Positions 1 to 8,065 of a stretch of DNA of 57,799 nt are shown here, one piece after another. The notes under the pieces were generated by a model, which did no database searches, was not told where the DNA came from, and saw only the letters and a program-made list of their open reading frames with translations. Made by a program: the position numbers and the translations under genes. Within the stretch, counting starts at the first letter, position 1; the number at the start of each line of letters is the position of its first letter. This stretch comes from Catenulispora pinistramenti (lineage in GTDB: Bacteria > Actinomycetota > Actinomycetes > Streptomycetales > Catenulisporaceae): the NCBI RefSeq assembly GCF_018274385.1, contig NZ_JAAFYZ010000045.1, forward strand, positions 1 through 57,799. The letters run 5' to 3'.

Positions 1-76
1 GCCCAACCGCACCCGGCCCACAAACCCCAGCCCCCAGCAAACTCCACCCGCCAACAGATCCCGCCCGCCGACCGAC

Positions 77-184
77 ACGTCGCGAACCACGTCGCGAACC
101 ACGTCGCGAACCACGTCGCGAACCACGTCGCGAACCACGTCGCGAACCACGTCGCGAACCACGTCGCGAACCACATCGCGGACT
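77..184. repeat. 12-bp tandem repeat, eight perfect copies plus one degenerate
   Basis: The unit ACGTCGCGAACC is repeated eight times without change from 77 to 172, followed by a ninth copy (173-184) with four changes. The array lies about 60 bp past the 3' end of rfbC. The unit contains the palindrome TCGCGA. There are no spacers, so it is not a CRISPR array. The period of 12 keeps any reading frame open, but no start or codon pattern supports coding. It could be a variable-number tandem repeat or a cluster of binding sites. The rest of 1-244 shows no gene. Confidence 0.9.
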
Positions 185-244
185 CCCGCCCGAGCAAAGC
201 GCGAACTCCCAGGCAAACGTTGCCCGACACGGCACTAACTGCGG

Positions 245-847
245 CTAACGCTGCTGCCGCAGGCTCTCCGTGTACGCCACGCAGGTCGCGTAGTCCGGCA
301 GCAGGCCGCTGTCCCGGGCCTCGGACAGCGAGGGTGACTTCGTGTCCCGCTCCGACAGCTGCGGTACCTCGACCTGCCAGTCGATGCCGAGCTCCGCGTC
401 CAGCGGGTACACCCCGTGTTCGTGGCCGGGGCTGTACGTCGCCGAGCACAGGTACGTCAGGGTCGCGTCGTCGGTGAGGGCCGCGAAGCCGTGGCCCAGG
501 CCCTCGGCGATGTAGACGGCCTTGCGGGTGTCCTCGTCGAGGCGGACGCCCTGCCACTGGCCGAAGGTCGGGGAGCCGACGCGGATGTCGGCGATCACGT
601 CCAGGACCGCGCCGCGGGTGCAGGTGACGTACTTCGCCTGGCTCGGGGGGACGTCGGCGAAGTGGATGCCGCGGACCACGCCGGCCGCCGACACCGACAG
701 GTTGCCCTGCCTCAGGTCCAGGGGGTGGCCGACGGCTTCGGCGAGCTGGTCGAAGCGGTACCACTCGGTGAACAGGCCGCGGGGGTCGCCGTGGAGCTGC
801 GGGGTGATCTCCCAGGCGCCGGCGATCGACAGGGGGGCGATGTCCAT
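245..847 (-). CDS. rfbC: dTDP-4-dehydrorhamnose 3,5-epimerase
   Basis: A 200-residue RmlC-family cupin, close to the usual length of about 180-200. It converts dTDP-4-keto-6-deoxy-glucose to dTDP-4-keto-L-rhamnose in the cytoplasm, step 3 of the dTDP-rhamnose pathway. Family landmarks seen: DPRG near residues 21-24, the active-site motif RGIHF with the general-base His62, Lys72 in the QAKYV segment, and YIAEGLGHGF in the cupin core. The ATG at 847 was chosen because the family N-terminus begins just there; the frame stays open upstream into the rfbA region without similarity. A GAGGG sits about 13 bases upstream. It lies 110 bp downstream of rfbA on the same strand. Confidence 0.95.
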   Translation of the reverse strand: MDIAPLSIAGAWEITPQLHGDPRGLFTEWYRFDQLAEAVGHPLDLRQGNLSVSAAGVVRGIHFADVPPSQAKYVTCTRGAVLDVIADIRVGSPTFGQWQGVRLDEDTRKAVYIAEGLGHGFAALTDDATLTYLCSATYSPGHEHGVYPLDAELGIDWQVEVPQLSERDTKSPSLSEARDSGLLPDYATCVAYTESLRQQR

Positions 848-957
848 GCGGGGTGGGCCCTCGTTTCCGGTAGGAGGTCGGTCAGGCGAGGTCGGCGCGG
901 GTGCCGGTGAAGGTCCGCGCCGAGGAAATGATGCGTGCTGGTCAGGATGCGTGCGGG

Positions 958-1827
958 TCAGATCGCGGGGTCGAGCAGGTGTTGCAGATACTCGCCGTAG
1001 CCGCTCTTGCACAGCGGCTCGGCCAGCGCCGCCAGCTGCCGGTCGTCGATGAAGCCGGAGCGCCACGCCACTTCCTCGACGCAGCCGACCTTGTACCCCT
1101 GTCGTTGTTCTATGACGCGCACGTATTCGGCGGCCTGGACGAGGGAGTCGAAGGTGCCGGTGTCGAGCCAGGCGGTGCCCCGCTCCAGGACCTGCACCTG
1201 CAACTGCCCGCGGTTCAGGTACTCGACGTTGACGCCGGTGATCTCCAGCTCGCCGCGGGCGCTGGGCTTGAGGTGTTTCGCTATCTCCACGACCTGGTTG
1301 TCGTAGAAGTACAGACCCGGGATGGCGAAGCGGGACTTGGGCTTGTCCGGCTTCTCCTCGATCGAGACGGCGTGGCCGGTCTCGTCGAACTCCACCACGC
1401 CGTACTCGCGCGGGTTGGCCACCTGGTAGGCGAAGACCACGCCGCCGGCCGGCTCGGTGAGGGTGCGCAGCTGCCGGCCCAGGCCCACGCCGTGGAAGAT
1501 GTTGTCGCCGAGCACCAGGGCGACTGAGTCGCCGTCGATGAACTCCTCGCCGAGGATGAAGGCCTGGGCCAGGCCGTCGGGGCGTTCCTGGGCGACGTAG
1601 CTCAGGTCCAGGCCCCACTGCGAGCCGTCGCCGAGCAGCCGCTGGAACTGCGCCTGGTCCTCGGGGGTGGTGATCACCAGGATCTCGTAGATGCCGGCCA
1701 TCACCAGCGTGGAGAGCGGGTAGTAGATCATCGGCTTGTCGAAGACCGGCATGAGCTGTTTGGACACGCCTTTGGTGATCGGCCACAGCCGTGAGCCGGT
1801 CCCGCCGGCCAGGATGATCCCACGCAT
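958..1827 (-). CDS. rfbA: glucose-1-phosphate thymidylyltransferase
   Basis: A 289-residue RmlA, the standard length. It makes dTDP-glucose from dTTP and glucose-1-phosphate, the first step to dTDP-rhamnose. The nucleotidyltransferase signature is intact: [13 protein letters not shown] near the N-terminus, then the [16 protein letters not shown] segment, and later GDNIFHG. The start is the ATG at 1827, where homology begins; the longer frame to 1950 would run into the rfbB promoter. There is no Shine-Dalgarno sequence, and a TAGAGT hexamer lies 7 bases before the ATG, so the mRNA is probably leaderless. It is divergent from rfbB with only 88 bp between the two starts. Confidence 0.96.
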   Translation of the reverse strand: MRGIILAGGTGSRLWPITKGVSKQLMPVFDKPMIYYPLSTLVMAGIYEILVITTPEDQAQFQRLLGDGSQWGLDLSYVAQERPDGLAQAFILGEEFIDGDSVALVLGDNIFHGVGLGRQLRTLTEPAGGVVFAYQVANPREYGVVEFDETGHAVSIEEKPDKPKSRFAIPGLYFYDNQVVEIAKHLKPSARGELEITGVNVEYLNRGQLQVQVLERGTAWLDTGTFDSLVQAAEYVRVIEQRQGYKVGCVEEVAWRSGFIDDRQLAALAEPLCKSGYGEYLQHLLDPAI

Positions 1828-1834
1828 GCTGGCT

Positions 1835-1840
1835 ACTCTA
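1835..1840 (-). promoter_or_regulatory. -10 element of leaderless rfbA promoter
   Basis: On the minus strand TAGAGT (fits TAnnnT) ends 7 bases before the rfbA ATG, so a start of transcription at or next to the A of ATG is expected. No convincing -35 hexamer is visible. It is inferred from position only. Confidence 0.5.
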
Positions 1841-1902
1841 ACGGCGCTTCCTCTGGTCGCCGGTTCGGTCAGCCGCGGGAAGTGGGATCGAGGAACGGCC
1901 GG

Positions 1903-1908
1903 TAGCAT
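1903..1908 (+). promoter_or_regulatory. -10 element of leaderless rfbB promoter
   Basis: TAGCAT ends 7 bases before the GTG of rfbB at 1916, the same arrangement as on the other strand for rfbA. No Shine-Dalgarno sequence can fit in the 7 bases. A leaderless transcript beginning at the GTG is the simplest reading. Confidence 0.5.
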
Positions 1909-1915
1909 CGCGCAG

Positions 1916-2980
1916 GTGAGGATTCTTGTCACCGGCGGTGCCGGGTTCATCGGCTCTGAGTATGTCCGCCAGCTCCTGGCCCGGCCCGGCTCCGCCGATT
2001 CGGTGACCGTGCTGGACGCGCTGACCTATTCGGGGGTCGAGGCCAACCTCGAGCCCGTACGCGACGATCCACGCTTCGCTTTCCGGCGCGGCGACATCCG
2101 GGACGCCGAGGTCGTCGACGCCGTGATGGCCGGGCACGACGCCGTCGTGCACTTCGCCGCCGAGTCGCACGTGGACCGCTCGATCCTCGGCGCCGGCCCG
2201 TTCGTGACCACCAACGTGGTCGGCACCCAGGTGTTGCTGGACGCCGCGCGCAAGCACAACGTCGGCCGGTTCGTGCACGTCTCCACCGACGAGGTCTACG
2301 GCTCCATCGAGGAGGGCTCCTGGACCGAGGAGTGGCCGCTGGCGCCGAACTCCGCGTACTCGGCCTCCAAGGCCGGTTCGGACCTGCTGGTGCTCTCCTA
2401 CCACCGCACGCACAAGATGGACGTGGTCGTCACCCGCTGCTCCAACAACTACGGGCACTACCAGTTCCCGGAGAAGATGATCCCGCTGTCGGTGACCAAC
2501 CTGATCGACGGCGGCACCGTCGCGCTCTACGGCGACGGCGCCAACATCCGCGACTGGCTGCACGTCTCCGACCACTGCCGCGGCATCGACCTGGCGCTGC
2601 GCCAGGGCCGGGCCGGCGAGGTCTACAACATCGGCGGCGGCACCGAGCTGAGCAACAAGGACCTGGTGCAGCTGATGCTGGACGCCACCGGCAAGGACTG
2701 GTCCTCGGTGCGCACGGTCGAGGACCGCAAGGGCCACGACCGGCGCTACTCGCTGTCCATCGACAAGATCCGGGCCGAGCTCGGCTACGAGCCGCGGGTG
2801 GGCTTCGACGAGGGCATCGCGCAGACCATCGACTGGTACAAGAACAACCGTGCGTGGTGGGAGCCGCTGAAGGCGAAGGCGGCTTTGGAGAGCGCCGGGC
2901 AGGACGCGGCTGCGAACCCGGCGGCGAACGCCGCGTCGGGGTCGGCGTCGGCCTCCGCGTCGGGGAGCGCGGCCCGGTGA
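1916..2980 (+). CDS. rfbB: dTDP-glucose 4,6-dehydratase
   Basis: A 354-residue RmlB of the extended SDR family. It converts dTDP-glucose to dTDP-4-keto-6-deoxyglucose with bound NAD. The Rossmann motif GGAGFIG is at residues 7-13, the catalytic triplet STDEVYG at 123-129 (Asp125, Glu126), and YSASK at 148-152 (Tyr148, Lys152). The body ends near residue 320; the last ~30 residues are an Ala/Ser-rich tail unlike the family. The GTG at 1916 is chosen because residue 1 starts directly at the first beta strand. The stop overlaps the start of rfbD (GTGA), so the two are translationally coupled. Confidence 0.96.
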   Translation: MRILVTGGAGFIGSEYVRQLLARPGSADSVTVLDALTYSGVEANLEPVRDDPRFAFRRGDIRDAEVVDAVMAGHDAVVHFAAESHVDRSILGAGPFVTTNVVGTQVLLDAARKHNVGRFVHVSTDEVYGSIEEGSWTEEWPLAPNSAYSASKAGSDLLVLSYHRTHKMDVVVTRCSNNYGHYQFPEKMIPLSVTNLIDGGTVALYGDGANIRDWLHVSDHCRGIDLALRQGRAGEVYNIGGGTELSNKDLVQLMLDATGKDWSSVRTVEDRKGHDRRYSLSIDKIRAELGYEPRVGFDEGIAQTIDWYKNNRAWWEPLKAKAALESAGQDAAANPAANAASGSASASASGSAAR

Positions 2981-3882
2981 GCCGCCCGATCGTCATCGTG
3001 CCCGGGCGTGAGGCGCCGCGGCGCTGGCTGGTGACCGGCGCCGGCGGCCAGCTCGGCGCGGACCTGGTGGCCCTGCTGAAGGCCGACCCGGCCGCGCGGG
3101 TGACCGCGCTGACCCGGGCCGAGCTGGACGTCACCGACGCCGCCGCGGTGACCGCCGCGGTCGCCGGCCACGACATCGTGGTGAACGCCGCGGCCTGGAC
3201 CGACGTCGACGGCGCCGAGACCCACGAGGCCCAGGCCACCGCGATCAACGGCGGCGGCGTCAGCAGCCTGGCCTCGGCCTGCGCGGCCGGCGGGGCCCGG
3301 TTCCTCACCGTCTCGACCGACTACGTCTTCGACGGCAAGGGCACCGCCCCCTACGCCGAATACGCGCCGACCGACCCGATCAACGCCTACGGCCGCTCCA
3401 AGCTGGTCGGCGAGCAGGCCGTGCTCGCGGTGCTGCCGGAGACCGGCTACGTGGTCCGGACCGCCTGGCTCTACGGCGCGCACGGCGCGAACTTCGTGCG
3501 CACCATGCTGCGGCTGGCCGGCGAGCGGGAGACCCTGGACGTGGTCGACGACCAGGTCGGGCAGCCGACCTGGACCGGCGCGCTGGCCGGGCAGCTGATC
3601 GCGCTGGGGCTGGCGTCGGGGGCCCCGGCCGGGATCTACCACGGCACCGCCTCCGGCCAGACGACCTGGTTCGGGCTGGCCCGCGCGGTGTTCGAGGAGG
3701 CCGGGCTGGACCCCGAACGGGTGCGGCCGACCACCTCGGAGAAGTACGTGCGGCCCGCCGAGCGCCCGAAGTACAGCGTGCTCGGGCACGACCGCTGGGC
3801 CGAGGCCGGGATCCCGGAGATGGGGGACTGGCGCGCGATGCTGACCGCCAGCGGGGTGGCCGCCGCAGGTCAGCTCGGCTGA
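2977..3882 (+). CDS. rfbD: dTDP-4-dehydrorhamnose reductase
   Basis: A 301-residue RmlD, the last step to dTDP-L-rhamnose, reducing the 4-keto group with NAD(P)H. It has GAGGQLG at residues 21-27, STDYVFDG at 113-120 and the YGRSK catalytic pair at 138-142 (Tyr138, Lys142). The GTG at 2977 overlaps the rfbB stop by four bases (GTGA), a coupled start. The first ~15 residues before the Rossmann strand are an extra segment; the next in-frame start would cut into the fold. With rfbA, rfbB and rfbC close by, the dTDP-rhamnose pathway is complete. Confidence 0.95.
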   Translation: MSRPIVIVPGREAPRRWLVTGAGGQLGADLVALLKADPAARVTALTRAELDVTDAAAVTAAVAGHDIVVNAAAWTDVDGAETHEAQATAINGGGVSSLASACAAGGARFLTVSTDYVFDGKGTAPYAEYAPTDPINAYGRSKLVGEQAVLAVLPETGYVVRTAWLYGAHGANFVRTMLRLAGERETLDVVDDQVGQPTWTGALAGQLIALGLASGAPAGIYHGTASGQTTWFGLARAVFEEAGLDPERVRPTTSEKYVRPAERPKYSVLGHDRWAEAGIPEMGDWRAMLTASGVAAAGQLG

Positions 3883-3942
3883 GGCCGCGTCCGCCGGCCC
3901 GGCCCCGGCCCGATCCTGGCCCGATCCTGGCCCGATCCCCGT

Positions 3943-3958
3943 TCGTCCATTTGGACGA
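3943..3958. promoter_or_regulatory. 16-bp palindrome upstream of HdeD-like gene
   Basis: Arms TCGTCCA and TGGACGA with a 2-bp centre form a perfect inverted repeat 63 bp before the next start codon. It is preceded (about 3906-3940) by an 11-bp direct repeat CGATCCTGGCC present in two and a half copies. It could be an operator or part of the end of the rfbD transcript; nothing decides between them. Confidence 0.4.
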
Positions 3959-4021
3959 CTTCGGGCCGGGCCGGGGCCGACAAAAGGCATCACCGGTCGG
4001 ATTGTCGGACATAACGACCCC

Positions 4022-4798
4022 ATGACCGACATGTATGACGGTGACGACCGCGGAACCGGCAGGGCCGAGGAAATGCGCGACGGCGGGACCGCCTACCGCG
4101 AGGGTTTCCGCGACCGCGAGGGCATGCGTGACGGCGAGGGCATGCGTGAGCGCGCGTCCGATCGCGGATTCGGCGGGGCTGACCGCGGCGACCGCGTCGA
4201 GGCCGAGAACCCGCTCCGGATCCTCGGGCAGGCCGCGTGGCAGGCGCTGATGGTGCTGGGGCTGGCGGCGATCGCCATCGGCGTGTGCGCGGTGGTCTGG
4301 CCCGGCCGCACACTGCTGGTCCTCGGCGTGCTGTTCGGGATCTACCTGCTGATCAGCGGGGTCATGGAGATCATCGCGGCGTTCGGCGACCACATCAGTC
4401 CCGGGATGCGGGTCCTGAACGTGATCGTCGGCGCGGTGTCCATCCTGCTGGGCCTGTTCTGCTTCCGGAACTCGCTGCACAACTCGGTGCTGCTGCTCAG
4501 CCTGTGGATCGGCATCGGGTTCCTGATGTGGGGCATCGCGACCATCGCGACCAGCGCCTCGGCGCCGCCCGGAGTGCTCGGCCGGGGCTGGGGCATGTTC
4601 GCCGGCTTCATGACGATGCTCGGCGGGATCATCATCATCTCCTGGCCCATCGGCTCCATCTTCACCCTGGCCATCTTCACCGGGATCTGGCTGATCGCGA
4701 TCGGGCTGGTCGAGGTGATCCACGCGTTCACGCTGCGCGGGAAGGTGCGGCAGACGACCGAGCCCAGGTCCGGGTCGGGCAGACACGCGACCGTCTGA
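4022..4798 (+). CDS. HdeD-like (DUF308) membrane protein
   Basis: A 258-residue protein with a charged N-terminal tail (about residues 1-62, rich in Arg/Asp/Glu with repeated RDREGMRDGEGM-type units) followed by a compact block of about six membrane helices in the pattern of the HdeD/DUF308 family. That family is linked to acid resistance in enterobacteria; in actinobacteria the role is unknown. The ATG at 4022 has no clear Shine-Dalgarno sequence. It ends 15 bp before the convergent glycosyltransferase gene. It is not obviously part of the polysaccharide pathway. Confidence 0.8.
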   Translation: MTDMYDGDDRGTGRAEEMRDGGTAYREGFRDREGMRDGEGMRERASDRGFGGADRGDRVEAENPLRILGQAAWQALMVLGLAAIAIGVCAVVWPGRTLLVLGVLFGIYLLISGVMEIIAAFGDHISPGMRVLNVIVGAVSILLGLFCFRNSLHNSVLLLSLWIGIGFLMWGIATIATSASAPPGVLGRGWGMFAGFMTMLGGIIIISWPIGSIFTLAIFTGIWLIAIGLVEVIHAFTLRGKVRQTTEPRSGSGRHATV

Positions 4799-4813
4799 GC
4801 GGGCGGGCGCGCG

Positions 4814-5710
4814 TCAGCGCCGCACCGCCGGATGCTCGGCCCCCGCTGGGAGATAGCGGGGGTCGACGCGTTCCCGGAAGCCGTCGCGGAACCCGCGCAG
4901 CAGGGCCGGCACGTGGGTCCGGCGGCGCGGCTCGAACAGCAGCGTGTTGGTGAGGCGCTCGCCGAGGAAGACGAGGCTGGAGGCCAGGGCCCTGGGTCGG
5001 CTGGCGAAGTGGCCGCGGTGCAGGATCGAGACGTTGCGGCCGATCCAGTACAGGCGCCAGGCGGGGTAGTGGCTGTAGTGGACGGTGCGGCCGAACTTGG
5101 TGTGCACCTCGCAGGCGCCGATCTCGTGCGGCAGCCGCAGCCGCCAGTCGATGACGATGCGCCAGCCCGCCCGCCGCACGTCCAGGCAGAAGGCGACGTC
5201 CACCCAGTCCAGGAACATGTCCTCGTTGAACGTCACCTTCGCCAGCACCTCGCGCCGCACCAGCATCCCGGAGGTGATGACCGCCTCCTCGTCGGAAACG
5301 CCGTCGGTGCGCCGTGCGTCGGAACAGTAATAACGCTGGTGCTTCGGGTCCCAGGGGCTCGGCGCCGCGATCCCGACCGCCGCGTCGTCGAGGTCGGCGA
5401 CCAGGCCCGGGACGATCTCCGGCGGCAGCTCGGAGTCCTGGTCGAGGAACAGGACGGCCTCGATGTCCGCCGGCAGCTCGCGCACCGCGATGTTCAGCGC
5501 GGCGCCCAGGCCCACGTTGCGGCCGTGCGCGATCACCGTGACCTGCGGCCCGGCCAGCGCGGGAGCCGAGGAAACCGGGTCGGAGCCGTCGGCGCCGGCC
5601 GGGGTGTTGTCCACCACGATGACCGAAGCACAGCTGCGCAGCGCCGCCTCGACGGCCGCGGCGAGGCGTTCGTCGGGGTGGTAGGCGGTGAAGACGGCGG
5701 CGACGCGCAT
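4814..5710 (-). CDS. GT2 rhamnosyltransferase-like glycosyltransferase (paralog 1)
   Basis: A 298-residue GT-A glycosyltransferase of the RfbF/rhamnosyltransferase type. It opens with FTAYHPDERL and VVDNTP (Asp34), has the metal-binding FLDQDS (Asp90, Asp92), then ITSGMLVRREVL and the acceptor-side DWVDVAFCLDVRRAG. The C-terminus ends in RVDPRYLPAGAE. Two close paralogs in this window (9790-10692 and 12570-13487) share all these motifs. Together with the adjacent dTDP-rhamnose genes, transfer of rhamnose to a lipid-linked glycan is the likely role. The start ATG at 5710 has AAAGGTGGG about 8 bases upstream. It is divergent from the flippase gene. Confidence 0.85.
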   Translation of the reverse strand: MRVAAVFTAYHPDERLAAAVEAALRSCASVIVVDNTPAGADGSDPVSSAPALAGPQVTVIAHGRNVGLGAALNIAVRELPADIEAVLFLDQDSELPPEIVPGLVADLDDAAVGIAAPSPWDPKHQRYYCSDARRTDGVSDEEAVITSGMLVRREVLAKVTFNEDMFLDWVDVAFCLDVRRAGWRIVIDWRLRLPHEIGACEVHTKFGRTVHYSHYPAWRLYWIGRNVSILHRGHFASRPRALASSLVFLGERLTNTLLFEPRRRTHVPALLRGFRDGFRERVDPRYLPAGAEHPAVRR

Positions 5711-5773
5711 GGCGGGAAACCCACCTTTCAGTGACGGAATCTACAAGCGTATATTGTGTCGATTGGCATCGAC

Positions 5774-5779
5774 TACCAT
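5774..5779 (+). promoter_or_regulatory. -10-like hexamer before flippase start
   Basis: TACCAT is followed by 8 bases and the GTG at 5788. This is the same geometry as at rfbA and rfbB and supports 5788 over the longer frame that starts at 5731, inside the ribosome-binding region of the divergent gene. A TATATT at 5750-5755 is an alternative -10. Confidence 0.4.
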
Positions 5780-5787
5780 CGAATCTT

Positions 5788-7437
5788 GTGTCCCCTCACA
5801 GTGCCGAGCGTCCGCGCGTAGTGCGCTCCGTTCTGAGCCGCTTGACCACGCCCGGCCCGCTGCTGGCGATCGGGCTGGGGGCGACGACGGTCGCCGGGTC
5901 GCTGTGGATCGCGACATTCAACCACTCGCTGAGCAACCAGTCCGCGACGGTCCTGCTCTCCTTCTACTTCCTGGTCGGGACGATCGGCACCGGGGTGCTG
6001 GCGGGCCTGGAACAGGAGATGACGCGTACCGTGGCGCGGGCGCACGCGGTGGGCCACCCGGTCGGCGCGGCGGTGCGACGCCAGCTGCGGCAGGCCGCCG
6101 GGCTCGCGGCCGTCACGGTCGTGGTGCTGGCCGCCGCCTCGCCCCTGCTGCTCTCGCACTGGCTGGGCCACAGTTGGCTGATGGGGCTGGCGCTGCTGGC
6201 GGGGCTGGCCTCGACGTGGGCGGCGTTCCTGGTGCGCGGGGTGCTGGCCGGCTGCCAGGACTTCCGGTTCTACAGTCTGACGCTGGTCGTGCAGGGTGTG
6301 GCGACGATCGTGCCGAGCTCGCTGCTGGCGCTGGCGTGGTCCGGCCACATGGTCGGCTACGCCTTCGTCTTCGCTCTCGCGCCGCTGGTCTCGGCGATCA
6401 GCGGGCTGGCTTCGCCGACGGCGCGGCGGTCTTGGCGGGCTACCGGCGGTGCGGCCGGCGCGGCCGGTGCGGCCGGCGCGGGTGCCGTCCCGCAGCCGGA
6501 ACCGCGCGAGGCGGCCGAAGCGGCCGAAGCGGCCGAAGCGGCCGGGCTTGCTGAACCGGCCGAGCAAGGCGGGCCGATTGCGCCGGCCGAGTCGACCGCG
6601 GGGACGCTCTTCGCCGAAGAAGTCGTCGCCGCCGGCGATGGCGCCGAGGCCATGCCGACCCCGGCGGCGCCGGAAGCCGCCGACGAACCCGGCGGCAGCC
6701 CCCGCGAGAAGCTGGTCCTCCTCACCCTCGCCACCCTCGTCAGCCAGCTGCTGATCAACGCGGTCCCGCTGATCATCGACCACCGGCTGAAGGCCGACGT
6801 GGCCAAGTCCCTCGGCTCGTCGATGGGTATGTCCCGGCTGGCCCTGCTGTGCCTGTTCCCACTCCAGGCTCCCCTGCTGCCGCTGCTCGCCGCCGCCGCG
6901 GCCCGTCACGATTTCCGTGAGGTGCGCCGCAAGGTCGGGTTCCTGGTGGCGGCCTGCCTCGGCGCCGGGGCCCTCGGGGTGGTCGCCGTGGCCGTGGCCG
7001 GGCCGTGGCTGCTGCGGACCTATTTCGGTTCCAGCTACCGGCTGTCGGAGATCTTCCTCTCAGCCCTCGCGCTGAGCACCGCGTTCCTCATGACCGCCTT
7101 CGTCCTGCAGTCCGCGCAGGTCGCGCTGAACCGGCACCGGGTGGTCTTCGCCTCGTGGCTGGCCGGGCTGGCCGTGATGGCCTTGGTCTTCGTGCTGCCG
7201 CTGGCTCCGCTCACGGCCGCGGCGTGGGCCGGGATCCTCGGGCCGCTCGTCGTGACGGTGATCGCGGCCGCCGATGTGATGTTGGTGACGCGGCCGGTGC
7301 CGAGCGTGACCACCCCCGCCGCCGACTCCTCCGGCGGGGTTCCGGCCCCGGTCCAGGCGCCGGTCGGGGACGGGCCGGCGGTCGTCACGGAGACCGGCGC
7401 CACCGTCGCGCCGGTCGCGGAAGGAGTGCGCCGATGA
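5788..7437 (+). CDS. Wzx-like polysaccharide flippase (MATE/PST type)
   Basis: A 549-residue polytopic membrane protein with two halves of about six helices each, typical of lipid-linked oligosaccharide flippases. Seen early: TTVAGSLWIATFNHSLS, then FYFLVGTIGTGVLAGLEQEM, which matches its paralog at 17148-18575 (NLIGQGVFAGLELE). Between the halves (about residues 215-300) is a long low-complexity, Ala/Glu/Pro-rich cytoplasmic loop with EAAEAAEAAEAAG. The tail after the last helix is also Pro/Val rich. It would move undecaprenyl-linked repeat units outward. The stop overlaps the start of a small coupled gene. The start is argued from the -10-like hexamer and absence of a Shine-Dalgarno sequence. 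Confidence 0.8.
   Translation: MSPHSAERPRVVRSVLSRLTTPGPLLAIGLGATTVAGSLWIATFNHSLSNQSATVLLSFYFLVGTIGTGVLAGLEQEMTRTVARAHAVGHPVGAAVRRQLRQAAGLAAVTVVVLAAASPLLLSHWLGHSWLMGLALLAGLASTWAAFLVRGVLAGCQDFRFYSLTLVVQGVATIVPSSLLALAWSGHMVGYAFVFALAPLVSAISGLASPTARRSWRATGGAAGAAGAAGAGAVPQPEPREAAEAAEAAEAAGLAEPAEQGGPIAPAESTAGTLFAEEVVAAGDGAEAMPTPAAPEAADEPGGSPREKLVLLTLATLVSQLLINAVPLIIDHRLKADVAKSLGSSMGMSRLALLCLFPLQAPLLPLLAAAAARHDFREVRRKVGFLVAACLGAGALGVVAVAVAGPWLLRTYFGSSYRLSEIFLSALALSTAFLMTAFVLQSAQVALNRHRVVFASWLAGLAVMALVFVLPLAPLTAAAWAGILGPLVVTVIAAADVMLVTRPVPSVTTPAADSSGGVPAPVQAPVGDGPAVVTETGATVAPVAEGVRR
7421..7426 (+). promoter_or_regulatory. strong ribosome-binding site for small coupled gene
   Basis: AAGGAG, 7 bases before the ATG at 7434 and inside the end of the flippase gene. 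It is one of the better Shine-Dalgarno sequences in the window and is the main argument that the 56-codon frame behind it is translated. Confidence 0.6.
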
Positions 7438-7604
7438 GCGCTATGCCCTGGCGGGATGGCCCGGAGCGCCGCGATCCCGGAATGGAACCAGATAGACTGC
7501 CCGGGTTCACCCATCGGGATCAGCCGACTACCGACGCGCCGGGGCGCGGCTTTGCGCGCCAGCACTCCGGGACGCGCCATCACTCCGGGAGTGGATCCGC
7601 ATGA
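7434..7604 (+). CDS. small translationally coupled protein, unknown
   Basis: A 56-residue frame that begins with ATGA overlapping the flippase stop and ends with ATGA overlapping the start of the DUF2304 gene. AAGGAG stands 7 bases before its ATG. The product is hydrophilic, rich in Arg, Asp, Pro, Gly and His, starts MSAMPWRDGPERRD and ends with HSGTRHHSGSGSA. No membrane segment, signal peptide or known motif was seen. The exact overlaps at both ends and the ribosome site support translation. It may serve only to carry ribosomes from the flippase to the next gene. A TAGACT at 7493-7498 could instead be part of an internal promoter. Confidence 0.55.
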   Translation: MSAMPWRDGPERRDPGMEPDRLPGFTHRDQPTTDAPGRGFARQHSGTRHHSGSGSA

Positions 7605-8065
7605 AACTGGCCATAATGACCGGTGTCGTGGCGCTCCTGCTGCTGGCACTGATCTTCGAGCTCCTGCGCCGCCGTCAGCTGCGGGAGAAGTACGCCGTGC
7701 TGTGGCTGGTCGTCGGGCTCGTCACGCTGCCGCTGGGCTTCATCCCCTGGAGCCTGGACAACGTCTCCAGCTGGCTGGGCGTGGCCAGCGGCGCCAGCCT
7801 GGTGCTGTTCCTCGCCGTCGTCTTCCTGCTGATCGTGTGCATCCACCTGAGCTGGGAGGCTTCCCGGCTGGAGGACGAGACCCGGTCGCTGGCCGAGGAG
7901 GTCGCGCTGATCCGGGCCGAGCTGCGCGAGGTGAACGACCGGCACGGTGAGCTGGAGGCCGAGGTCGAGCAGGTCCGCGCGGCGCAGGCGAACGGCACCG
8001 CCAACGGCCACGCCGTCGGGATCGTGACCCAGCGGGACGGGAAGGCGGTCGTCGGTGACCGCTGA
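7601..8065 (+). CDS. DUF2304 membrane protein (copy 1)
   Basis: A 154-residue protein with an N-terminal helix (residues 4-22), two further membrane helices (about 35-52 and 62-84) and a C-terminal coiled-coil-like stretch (SRLEDETRSLAEEVALIRAE). This is the DUF2304 architecture. Such proteins are commonly found beside DPM-like GT2 enzymes and are thought to anchor or assist them. The overlap with the next gene (GTG at 8055, ten bases before this stop) fits that. A second GT2/DUF2304 pair is present at 32612-33757. Confidence 0.8.
   Translation: MKLAIMTGVVALLLLALIFELLRRRQLREKYAVLWLVVGLVTLPLGFIPWSLDNVSSWLGVASGASLVLFLAVVFLLIVCIHLSWEASRLEDETRSLAEEVALIRAELREVNDRHGELEAEVEQVRAAQANGTANGHAVGIVTQRDGKAVVGDR

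Noticed and set aside
77-184. CRISPR array, or a coding repeat (WFAT units on the minus strand)
   Set aside because: The units abut with no spacers, so not CRISPR. The open frame exists only because the period is 12 and has no ribosome site or codon bias.
848-1786. N-terminal extension of rfbC into rfbA
   Set aside because: The frame is open but antiparallel in content to nothing known; it lies within rfbA in another frame, and RmlC homology starts at 847.
7493-7498. TAGACT as a -10 promoter element
   Set aside because: No start codon follows at leaderless distance and no -35 is visible; the overlapping gene junctions argue for one transcript. Kept only as an alternative.
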